Source: an uncultured Oscillospiraceae bacterium
GTDB taxonomy: Bacteria > Bacillota > Clostridia > Oscillospirales > Oscillospiraceae
DNA length: 19,292 bases
Assembly (NCBI GenBank): GCA_934670025.1
Contig: CAKUOS010000042.1
Location: 1 to 19,292 of the forward strand
Direction: 5' to 3'
This document shows positions 13,593 to 19,292 of the stretch, one piece after another. Numbering within the stretch: position 1 is the first letter of the stretch; each line of letters starts with the position of its first letter. The position numbers and the translations under genes were made by a program. The notes under the pieces were generated by a model. The model ran no database searches. It was not told the DNA's origin and saw only the letters and a program-made list of their open reading frames with translations.

Positions 13593-15263
13593 ATGAAGCG
13601 GATCCGACGGCTGCTGCTGCTTGCAGTCTGCCTGTTCGCGCTGTCCGCGGCGGTCCGCGCCGCCGACACTTCGATCACGGAGATGAAAACCGACTGCACG
13701 CTCACCGGCAGCGGCTCGTGCAGCGTCACGCAGACCTTTACCCTGCAAATTACCGGCGCCGAGACGCAGCTGCGCTTTCCGCTGGTGCCCGGAGCAAAGC
13801 GCGCGAGCGTCGCGGGCTACGACGCGCAGAAGCAGACCGACGGCGACTGCCCCGTCCTCGTCCTGACAGACAGCGCAGGCTTCACCGGCTCGCGCACCTT
13901 TACCGTGCAGTATACCATCTCAAACCTGGCCAGCGAGGCCGACGGCGCGCAGCAGCTGCGCCTGCCGCTTCTGAGCGCGAAGTGGGCCTATCCCATCGAA
14001 AAATACCAGTTTACCGTCGCCATGCCGAAGCCCTTCACGTCCTATCCGTCCTTCGTCAGCGGCTATTACGATGACGTCATCTCGGATTATATGGACCTTG
14101 ACGTCTCCGAGTCGCTCATCAGCGGCACGATCGCCGCAGGACTGAAGGATCACGAATCGCTGGAGATGACGCTTTCGCTGGACGCGGGCTATTTCTCGGG
14201 CGCGTATACCTCGCTCTCGTTCAGCCGGGTCGGCATGACGGTCATCGTGCTCCTGCTGCTTCTGTCCGTGGGCTACTGGTTCCTTGCCCTGCGGTCGGAG
14301 CCGCTGCATCCCGGCACGCGCATCCTTCCGCCGGACACGGCCGCGCCGAGCGATCTGCCGTTTTTGCTCTGCGGCGCGCAGATCCCGTTCAATATGCTCG
14401 TCTGCCACTGGGCCAGTCTCGGCTATCTGACCATCTCCTGCGGCAAAAACGGCGTCGTGACGCTCCGCCGCCGCGTGTACATGGGCAACGAACGCCGCCC
14501 GGCCGAGGTGCGCCTGTTTGAGCATCTGTTCTCCCAGGGCGACGTGTGCGACGGCGCAAGCCTCCTCTACAAGCGCACGGCCGAGGCCGCCGACACGATG
14601 CTCCGCCGCGCCTGGACGCATAAGCTCTATCAGAAATCGAGCGGCAATCCGCTCATTTCCCGCGCGCTCGTCATCCTGGCCGGCGCGTTGGCCGCAGCCG
14701 AGGCCATCAGCCCGCTGCTCCCGGCGGGCTTTGTCCGCTGGGTCCTGCTGCTGCTCGTTTTCGTGCTCGGCGGCGTGCTGTCGGGCGTGATCGTTTACGC
14801 GCCGTCGGCGTATTACCTCGGCCGCAGGCCGATGCTGGCCGCGGCGGCGCTGAGCGCGGCAACGCTCCTCGCGGCAGCCGCCTTCGGCGAGGGTCTGCTC
14901 GCCGTCCTGCTCGTCGTCGCGTGCCTGCTGCTCGTGGGCGTTCTGACGATGCACGGCGGCCGCCGTACCGCCTTCGGCGCGGAGGTCATCACGCAGGCGC
15001 TGAGCTACCGCCGCTTCCTTCTGCGCGTCTCGCAGAAGCATCTGCTCGGCCGCTTGCAGCAGGACGGACAGTATTTCTACAAGATCCTCCCCTATGCCGA
15101 GTCCATCGGCCTCGGCGCGCGCTTTGCGCGCGCGTTCGGCAGCGCCGCGCTCGAGCCGTGCGACTGGTATCAGGAGCCCGAGCCGCTGCCGCGCACCGCG
15201 TCCGGTTTCTACAGCCGCCTGCACGAAACGCTCTGCCTGCTGGAGCTTTCCATCCGCAAATAG
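13593..15263 (+). CDS. DUF2207-type membrane protein
   Basis: A 556-residue membrane protein. Residues 1-23 are a signal peptide (MKRIRRLLLL... AVRA). Residues about 25-205 form an extracellular beta-rich domain, followed by a membrane span at about 212-232 and a cytoplasmic domain to about 350. Further spans lie at about 358-378, 384-406, 413-432 and 434-455. The C-terminal cytoplasmic part carries GQYFYKILPYAESIGLGARFARAF, which resembles the conserved yFekLLPYAiALGv segment of DUF2207 proteins. The function of the family is unknown to me. ATG 13593 has the ideal site AGAGGTGATT just upstream. It has its own promoter and appears to be transcribed alone, ending at a terminator shared with the converging rrf2 gene. 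Confidence 0.82.
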   Translation: MKRIRRLLLLAVCLFALSAAVRAADTSITEMKTDCTLTGSGSCSVTQTFTLQITGAETQLRFPLVPGAKRASVAGYDAQKQTDGDCPVLVLTDSAGFTGSRTFTVQYTISNLASEADGAQQLRLPLLSAKWAYPIEKYQFTVAMPKPFTSYPSFVSGYYDDVISDYMDLDVSESLISGTIAAGLKDHESLEMTLSLDAGYFSGAYTSLSFSRVGMTVIVLLLLLSVGYWFLALRSEPLHPGTRILPPDTAAPSDLPFLLCGAQIPFNMLVCHWASLGYLTISCGKNGVVTLRRRVYMGNERRPAEVRLFEHLFSQGDVCDGASLLYKRTAEAADTMLRRAWTHKLYQKSSGNPLISRALVILAGALAAAEAISPLLPAGFVRWVLLLLVFVLGGVLSGVIVYAPSAYYLGRRPMLAAAALSAATLLAAAAFGEGLLAVLLVVACLLLVGVLTMHGGRRTAFGAEVITQALSYRRFLLRVSQKHLLGRLQQDGQYFYKILPYAESIGLGARFARAFGSAALEPCDWYQEPEPLPRTASGFYSRLHETLCLLELSIRK

Positions 15264-15292
15264 TCAGAAACGGCTTTGACGGAACACCTTCT

Positions 15293-15302
15293 GTAGGGGC
15301 CG
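15293..15302 (+). repeat. Dispersed repeat copy C (partial gtaggggccg)
   Basis: Ten bases are identical to the repeat copies at 6546 and 6691. The decamer gtcagaaacg (15263-15272), also present beside copy A, lies 20 bp upstream and overlaps the DUF2207 stop codon. It looks like a degraded member of the same element. Confidence 0.45.
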
Positions 15303-15315
15303 CAGGCATAAAAAC

Positions 15316-15345
15316 CGGGTACGGCTTGCGCCGTACCCGTTCATT
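15316..15345. terminator. Bidirectional terminator between DUF2207 and rrf2 genes
   Basis: A 10-bp stem pairs 15316-15325 with 15330-15339 around TTGC. It has A-rich flanks on the left (aaaaac) and T-rich flanks on the right (ttcatttt), and the two genes converge here. Confidence 0.75.
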
Positions 15346-15756
15346 TTATCTTTTTCCCATTTCCACCAGCGCCTCGAGCGTATAGCCTCCCAGATATTCC
15401 TCGATCAGCCGGTCGAGTCCCTGCCACAGCGGCATCACGCGGCAGACCTCCGCATTTTCGCAGCTCTGCCCGGACTCCAGACACGTCACCGGGGCCAGCG
15501 TCCCCTCCGTCAGCCGCAGGATCTCCAGCGCTGTATAGTCCTTCGCCGGTTTACACAGGCGGTATCCGCCGCCCTTGCCGCGCAGTGCGTCCAGGAGCTT
15601 CGCCTTGCTTAAAACAGCCAGAATGCTTTCCAGATACTTCTCCGAGATCCCCTGCCGTGCGGCGATCGTCTGTAACGGGATATATCCCTCCTCCGTATGC
15701 TCGGCCAGATCGATCATCACGCGCAGCGCGTACCGGCCCTTGCTGGAGATCATCAT
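15346..15756 (-). CDS. Rrf2 family transcriptional regulator with cysteine triad
   Basis: A 136-residue DNA-binding protein. A winged helix-turn-helix fills residues 1-75, beginning MMISSKGRYALRVMIDLA and including GISEKYLESIL and the wing RGKGGGYRL, all typical of Rrf2/IscR/CymR. Three cysteines, Cys92, Cys99 and Cys105 (C-X6-C-X5-C), sit where IscR has its Fe-S ligands (C-X5-C-X5-C). This suggests an iron-sulfur cluster sensing redox, iron or nitric oxide. IscR's histidine ligand is not obvious here (Val107). Rrf2 proteins without a cluster sense cysteine metabolism or act as plain repressors. The start may be ATG 15756 or 15753. It is divergent from the MATE-yfbR operon across 135 bp, so it probably controls itself and perhaps that operon. 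Confidence 0.92.
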   Translation of the reverse strand: MMISSKGRYALRVMIDLAEHTEEGYIPLQTIAARQGISEKYLESILAVLSKAKLLDALRGKGGGYRLCKPAKDYTALEILRLTEGTLAPVTCLESGQSCENAEVCRVMPLWQGLDRLIEEYLGGYTLEALVEMGKR

Positions 15757-15786
15757 ACGCTTGTCCCTCGCTTTCGCTTCTTTTAA

Positions 15787-15818
15787 CCTACTATACTACA
15801 GGGTTAGAGGATTATCAA
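15787..15818 (-). promoter_or_regulatory. Promoter of the rrf2 gene with overlapping imperfect dyad
   Basis: On the minus strand, TTGATA (15818-15813) and TATAGT (15795-15790) are 17 bp apart. The -10 is embedded in an imperfect dyad (AACC at 15785-15788, GGTT at 15802-15805 on the plus strand), which could be an autoregulatory operator. Confidence 0.75.
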
Positions 15819-15819
15819 G

Positions 15820-15832
15820 TCGCATCCTGCGA
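15820..15832. promoter_or_regulatory. Dyad between the two divergent promoters
   Basis: TCGCA-TCC-TGCGA is a perfect 5-bp inverted repeat placed exactly between the -35 of the rrf2 promoter and the -35 of the MATE promoter. It is a candidate operator; the protein that binds it is not known. Confidence 0.4.
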
Positions 15833-15861
15833 TTTACAAGCATTTCTTTTTGTGTTAGAAT
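15833..15861 (+). promoter_or_regulatory. Promoter of the MATE-yfbR operon
   Basis: TTTACA (15833-15838), a 17-bp spacer and TAGAAT (15856-15861) preceded by TGT. Transcription would begin near 15868, about 24 nt before the start codon. Confidence 0.8.
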
Positions 15862-15891
15862 ATAAAGACTATTCGATCTGGAGAGAACATC

Positions 15892-17232
15892 ATGACCAAA
15901 GACCTCACCCGCGGCACGCCGTGGAAGCTGATCCTGCAATTTGCGCTGCCGATCATGGCGGGCAACCTCTTACAGCAGCTGTATAATACCGCCGACACCA
16001 TCATCGTCGGCAATTTCGAAAGCCAGACCGCGCTCGAGGCCGTCGGCGCCTGCGCGTCGCTGACCATCCTCTTTACCGCGCTTGCCATTGGCTTTTCGAT
16101 CGGCGCGGGCGTTCTCATTTCGCAGTTTTTCGGCGCCGGCCGGCTGGACGAGCTGCGCCGCTACGCATCGAGCGCCATCGTCCTCATGCTCCTCATGGGC
16201 CTTTTGATGTCGGCCGTCGGTCTTGCCAGCGCGCAGCTGCTGCTCGGTTCCTTCCTCGGCACGCCCGCGAGCCTTCTCGCGCTTTCGACGCTCTATTTCC
16301 GCATCTACGCCGCGGGCCTCGTGTTCCAGTTCGGCTATAACATCGTCGCCGCGCTCCTGCGCGCGCTGGGCGACAGCAAGGCCACGCTCTATTTCCTGCT
16401 CGTCTCGTCGGTCATGAACGTCATTCTCGACCTGCTGTTCGTCGCGGGCCTTCATATGGGCGTCGCCGGCGCGGCCATCGCCACCGTCCTGTCGCAGATC
16501 GCCTCCTGCGTCATCGGCTTTGCCTATATGTACCGCAAATATGACCTCCTGCGCTTTTCCGCGCGCGAGCTGCGCATGGATCCGCACATCGCCGGCCGCA
16601 TCCTCGCCGTCGGCGCGCCGATGGCCATCCAGCAGTCCATCGTCTCCTGCGGCTTCCTGTTTTTGCAGCGGCTCGTCAACAGCTACGGCGAGAGCATGAT
16701 CGCCTCCTACACCGTCGCCAGCCGTATGGAAAATATCCTCATGATCCCCATCGTCGGCATCCAGAACACCATGGCGACCTACGCCGGGCAGAACATGGGC
16801 GCGCAGCGCGCCGACCGCGTATCCCGGGGCCTCGGACAGGGCGTTCTGGCCTCGGCGCTCATGACGTGCGCGCTGTGCCTGTGCCAGATCGCGGGCATTT
16901 CCCTCATCATCGGCGCGTTCCGCCTTGACGCGGCGGCCGCGGCCATCTGCCGGCAGCATCTTCTGGCCTCGGCGCTGGCCATGCCCATCTTCGCGGTCTA
17001 TTTCCCGGCCAACGGTATGTTCCAGGGCGTGGGCGAGGGCTTCCACTCCACGTTCTACGCGCTTCTTGCGCTGGGTCTTCGCGTCGTGTTCGCCTACAGC
17101 CTGCACCAGACCGCCGCCTTCGGCTATACGGCCATCTGGTGGAGCCAGGCCATGGCCTGGACCGTGACGCTCCTCGTCTGCTACGCGCATTTCTTCCGCG
17201 GCAAGTGGAAGCAAACGTCCCTCATTTCGTAA
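15892..17232 (+). CDS. MATE family efflux transporter (second copy type)
   Basis: A 446-residue inner-membrane exporter with about 12 hydrophobic segments. It opens with TRGTPWKLILQFALPIMAGN and LLQQLYNTADTIIVGNF, the classic MATE N-terminus. LLRALGDSKATLYF follows in the first half, and the second half has MATYAGQNMGAQRADRV and FQGVGEGFHSTFYAL. Start ATG 15892 has GGAGAG (15880-15885) upstream. yfbR starts 16 bp after its stop, so they form an operon. The closely divergent Rrf2 regulator suggests control by a redox or metabolite signal. It differs from the MATE at 4278 in most positions and has no leader terminator. Substrate unknown. Confidence 0.92.
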   Translation: MTKDLTRGTPWKLILQFALPIMAGNLLQQLYNTADTIIVGNFESQTALEAVGACASLTILFTALAIGFSIGAGVLISQFFGAGRLDELRRYASSAIVLMLLMGLLMSAVGLASAQLLLGSFLGTPASLLALSTLYFRIYAAGLVFQFGYNIVAALLRALGDSKATLYFLLVSSVMNVILDLLFVAGLHMGVAGAAIATVLSQIASCVIGFAYMYRKYDLLRFSARELRMDPHIAGRILAVGAPMAIQQSIVSCGFLFLQRLVNSYGESMIASYTVASRMENILMIPIVGIQNTMATYAGQNMGAQRADRVSRGLGQGVLASALMTCALCLCQIAGISLIIGAFRLDAAAAAICRQHLLASALAMPIFAVYFPANGMFQGVGEGFHSTFYALLALGLRVVFAYSLHQTAAFGYTAIWWSQAMAWTVTLLVCYAHFFRGKWKQTSLIS

Positions 17233-17248
17233 AAAGGAGTTTTTTCTC

Positions 17249-17824
17249 ATGCAGCACCGCTTTTTCGCCCTCATTTCCCGGATGCGCTACATTGGCCGCT
17301 GGGGCCTCATGCGCAACACGTTTCAGGAGAATATTCAGGAGCACAGCCATATGGTCGCCGTGCTCGCGCACGGTCTTGCGATGATCGGCCGCGACATCCT
17401 CGGTGAGGATCTCGATCCCGACCGCTGCGCGTCGGCCGCGCTGTTCCACGATGCGTCGGAGATCCTCACCGGCGATCTTCCCACGCCGATCAAGTATTAT
17501 AACCCCGAGATCCGGACCGCCTATAAGCGGATCGAGGCCGTCAGCTGTCAAAAGCTCCTCGATCTTCTCCCGCCCGAGCTGCAAGACGGCTACCGGCCGC
17601 TGCTGTTCGAGTCCGACCCCTCCGTTGCGCAGATCGTCAAGGCTGCGGACAAGCTCTCGGCATATATCAAATGCGTCGAAGAGCTCAAGGCCGGCAACTC
17701 GGAATTCGAGGCCGCCGCGCGGCAGACGCGCCAGGCGCTGTGCGAGATGCACCTGCCCTGCCTCGACTATTTCATGGCCCATTTTCTGGACAGTTTCCAG
17801 CTCACGCTCGACGAGCTGGAGTAA
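17249..17824 (+). CDS. yfbR: HD-domain 5'-deoxynucleotidase
   Basis: A 191-residue cytoplasmic HD-domain phosphohydrolase that removes phosphate from deoxyribonucleoside 5'-monophosphates. It aligns along its whole length with E. coli YfbR: RWGLMRN (Arg17, Trp18), EHSHMVAVLAH (metal-ligand His32), LFHDASEILTGDLPTPIKY (His67, Asp68, Glu71, Asp76), and the second metal ligand Asp134 in KAADKLSAYIKCVEELKAGN. The end, LDYFMAHFLDSF.LTLDELE, is also shared. Start ATG 17249 has AAGGAG (17234-17239) upstream, 16 bp after the MATE gene. It probably helps control dNTP pools or supplies deoxynucleosides for salvage. A uracil permease follows on the same strand, though with its own promoter. Confidence 0.95.
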   Translation: MQHRFFALISRMRYIGRWGLMRNTFQENIQEHSHMVAVLAHGLAMIGRDILGEDLDPDRCASAALFHDASEILTGDLPTPIKYYNPEIRTAYKRIEAVSCQKLLDLLPPELQDGYRPLLFESDPSVAQIVKAADKLSAYIKCVEELKAGNSEFEAAARQTRQALCEMHLPCLDYFMAHFLDSFQLTLDELE

Positions 17825-17884
17825 ATTTGTTGATATGTCCAAACTGCAATGCATTTATTCCGATTTTTTCGACAAAACCCACAC

Positions 17885-17913
17885 TTGTAATTTTGCGCGC
17901 CAGCCGGTATAAT
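17885..17913 (+). promoter_or_regulatory. Near-consensus promoter of the uracil permease gene
   Basis: TTGTAA (17885-17890), a 17-bp spacer and a perfect TATAAT (17908-17913). Transcription would start near 17920, giving a leader of about 220 nt. The 60 bp between yfbR and this promoter hold no recognisable feature. Confidence 0.88.
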
Positions 17914-17949
17914 GCCCTCCAGTGAGTTTACGGAAAGGAAGTGCGCAGA

Positions 17950-18054
17950 ATGATGAGAACCGCCGGTTTTATCAAAACGTGTACTTCCGCTTTTGTTTTT
18001 GCCGGGGAACCTGTTTCGCCGGCGCGGTATTCGCTTTTGCATCAGGAATTGTGA
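17950..18054 (+). CDS. Possible 34-residue leader peptide upstream of uraA
   Basis: The frame starts ATG ATG at 17950 with AAGGA (17935-17939) 10 nt upstream and ends TGA 18052-18054. The peptide begins MMRTAGFIKTCTSAFVF and ends SLLHQEL. The stop codon lies inside the 5' arm of the terminator (18045-18060), so a ribosome finishing it would cover that arm. The RNA across it contains U-rich stretches, especially 17991-18000. This layout resembles the UTP-sensing pyrBI and pyrE leaders of E. coli, fitting a uracil transporter. However, a 10-bp stem (17937-17946 with 17979-17988) would sequester part of the ribosome binding site, so the region may instead be an untranslated RNA switch. No homologue is known to me. 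Confidence 0.35.
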   Translation: MMRTAGFIKTCTSAFVFAGEPVSPARYSLLHQEL

Positions 18055-18088
18055 TTCTGATTTTTCAGATTTCACGATTCCTTTTTTT
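18045..18088 (+). terminator. Intrinsic terminator in the uraA leader (attenuator)
   Basis: The arms 18045-18060 and 18065-18081 form about 15 pairs with one small internal loop and a TTTT loop, followed by seven T residues (18082-18088). It lies between the promoter and the start codon, 51 bp before ATG 18140. Upstream structures include a stem 17937-17946/17979-17988 with an inner hairpin 17952-17973, and GCCGG/CCGGC at 18001-18023. Confidence 0.75.
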
Positions 18089-18139
18089 ATGGCCTTCCGC
18101 GCCGACCGGTAAAGACGACGAGAAGAAAGGAGAACAATC

Positions 18140-19292
18140 ATGGGTAAAAAGAAAATCCCCGAAGAGGGCATCTACGACGCACGGCAGCTCGGCAAGGGCC
18201 GTATGCTGCTGCTCGGCTTCCAGCATATGTTCGCCATGTTCGGCGCGACGGTCCTCGTCCCCATCCTGACGGGCCTCGACGTCGCCAACACGCTGCTGTT
18301 TGCCGGTCTCGGCACGCTGCTGTTCCACCTCATCACCGGCGGCAAGGTTCCCGCCTTCCTCGGCTCCTCGTTCGCCTTCCTCGGCGGCTACGCGGCCATC
18401 GCCCCGATGATCGACGGCCAGCCGAACCACGAGATGCTGCCCTACGCCTGCTTCGGCGTCGCGTGCGCAGGTCTTGTCTACGTCATCCTCGCCACCCTGT
18501 TCAAGGCTTTCGGCGCCAAAAAGGTCATGCGCTTCTTCCCGCCGATCGTCACCGGCCCCATCATCATCGCCATCGGCCTGAACCTCTCCTCCTCCGCCAT
18601 CAATAACTGCACCGGCAACTGGTGGATCGCCATCGTGGCCATCCTCATCATCGTCGCCGCCAACATCTGGGGCAAGGGCATGATCAAGATCATCCCGATC
18701 CTCCTCGGCGTCATCGGCTCCTATGTCCTGGCCGTCATCGTCGACGCGGACGTCCGCGCCAACCTCGCCGCCAACGTCTCGAATGCCGCATGGTTCGCGC
18801 TGCCCATCAAGATGGAGCAGACCGTCTTCGGCCTCTTCGCCTCCGGCAATGTCGACACGCACCAGCTCATCACCGCCGTCGTCACCATCGTTCCCCTCTC
18901 GCTTGCCACCATGGTCGAGCACATCGGCGACGTCTCCGCCATCTCCTCCACCTGCGACCGCAACTACATTGAAAACCCGGGCCTGCACCGCACCCTAATG
19001 GGCGACGGTCTGGCAACGACCCTCGCGGCGCTCTTCGGCGCGCCGGCCAACACCACCTACGGCGAAAACACCGGCGTCCTCGCCCTCAGCCGCATCTATG
19101 ACCCGCGCGTCATCCGCATCGCGGCGGTCCTGGCCATGCTCTTCTCCTTCAGCCCGAAGTTCGCGGCCATCATCTCCTCCATGCCCGGCGGCACCATCGG
19201 CGGCGTCAGCCTGGTCCTCTACGGCATGATCTCCGCGGTCGGCGTGCGCAACGTCGTCGAGAACAAGGTCGACTTCACCAAGTCCCGCAACG
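18140..19292 (+). CDS. uraA: Uracil permease (UraA/uracil-xanthine permease family), 3' end missing
   Basis: 384 residues are visible and the frame runs off the window; the family is usually about 410-450 residues. It is an NCS2 membrane transporter bringing in uracil with protons. Family motifs are QHMFAMFGATVLVP (about 28-41), GSSFAFLGG, FFPPIVTGPIII, VEHIGD (259-264), ENPGLHRTLMGDG, NTTYGENTGV (304-313, substrate-site Glu309) and GGVSLVLYGMI. Substrate-site Glu260 is kept, but the position matching E. coli UraA His245 is Asp264. Start ATG 18140 has AAGGAG (18127-18132) upstream. The leader carries a terminator, so expression is likely controlled by attenuation, perhaps by pyrimidine supply. 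Xanthine as substrate cannot be excluded. Confidence 0.93.
   Translation, partial: MGKKKIPEEGIYDARQLGKGRMLLLGFQHMFAMFGATVLVPILTGLDVANTLLFAGLGTLLFHLITGGKVPAFLGSSFAFLGGYAAIAPMIDGQPNHEMLPYACFGVACAGLVYVILATLFKAFGAKKVMRFFPPIVTGPIIIAIGLNLSSSAINNCTGNWWIAIVAILIIVAANIWGKGMIKIIPILLGVIGSYVLAVIVDADVRANLAANVSNAAWFALPIKMEQTVFGLFASGNVDTHQLITAVVTIVPLSLATMVEHIGDVSAISSTCDRNYIENPGLHRTLMGDGLATTLAALFGAPANTTYGENTGVLALSRIYDPRVIRIAAVLAMLFSFSPKFAAIISSMPGGTIGGVSLVLYGMISAVGVRNVVENKVDFTKSRN

Noticed and set aside
17826..17925. Short cysteine-containing frame (ICPNCNAF...) after yfbR, resembling a zinc ribbon start
   Set aside because: It has no start codon with a ribosome binding site after the yfbR stop and runs through the uraA promoter. 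It is only about 30 codons long.
17914..17935. PyrR-binding-loop-like sequence tccagtgagttt ahead of uraA
   Set aside because: It resembles the UCCNGNGAGGYU consensus in part, but the flanks cannot form the required stem. It also sits at or before the expected transcription start, so most of it may not be in the RNA.
1..19292. CRISPR array, tRNA, rRNA, phage or insertion-sequence genes
   Set aside because: I looked for regularly spaced repeats, cloverleaf-like sequences and transposase or integrase motifs on both strands and found none.

Overview
This window is ordinary-looking chromosomal DNA of a high-GC, anaerobic, probably spore-forming Gram-positive bacterium. My best inference is a gut-type clostridium of the Oscillospirales. 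The grounds are GC-rich codons with strong AGGAGG-type ribosome binding sites, several textbook TTGACA/TATAAT-like promoters with 17-bp spacers, TTG start codons, a LysM/GH18 protein of the YaaH/SleL spore-hydrolase type, an SLH-domain exported protein, a clostridial-type sodium-pumping decarboxylase and a short dispersed repeat containing gtaggggccg. No plasmid, phage, insertion sequence, CRISPR, rRNA or tRNA features were found.

Layout from left to right. (1) The 3' end of ATP-type PEP carboxykinase is followed by a four-gene operon for a membrane oxaloacetate decarboxylase: carboxyltransferase, small membrane subunit, free-standing biotin carrier and Na+-pump beta subunit. Together they cover the PEP/oxaloacetate/pyruvate node. 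(2) A MATE transporter follows, with a perfect promoter and a 5' leader ending in an intrinsic terminator just before the start codon. (3) On the minus strand lie trmL-pgk-tpiA (tRNA methyltransferase plus two glycolytic enzymes) and, separately, ung. (4) On the plus strand lie a LysM-GH18 hydrolase, a DUF362 protein with two 4Fe-4S motifs, an SLH-domain protein and a DUF2207 membrane protein. The SLH and DUF2207 genes are separated by a cluster of inverted repeats. (5) A divergent pair follows: an Rrf2 regulator with an IscR-like cysteine triad (minus strand), and a second MATE transporter in operon with the 5'-deoxynucleotidase yfbR (plus strand). (6) The window ends inside a uracil permease gene. 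Its roughly 220-nt leader contains a possible 34-codon leader peptide whose stop codon lies inside the 5' arm of an intrinsic terminator.

No obviously new multi-gene system is present. The most interesting signals are regulatory: two clear leader attenuators (MATE at 4188-4265 and uraA at 17920-18088), one weaker one ahead of the decarboxylase operon, and the Rrf2/MATE divergent control region. All assignments come from reading the sequence and from remembered family motifs; no database search was run.
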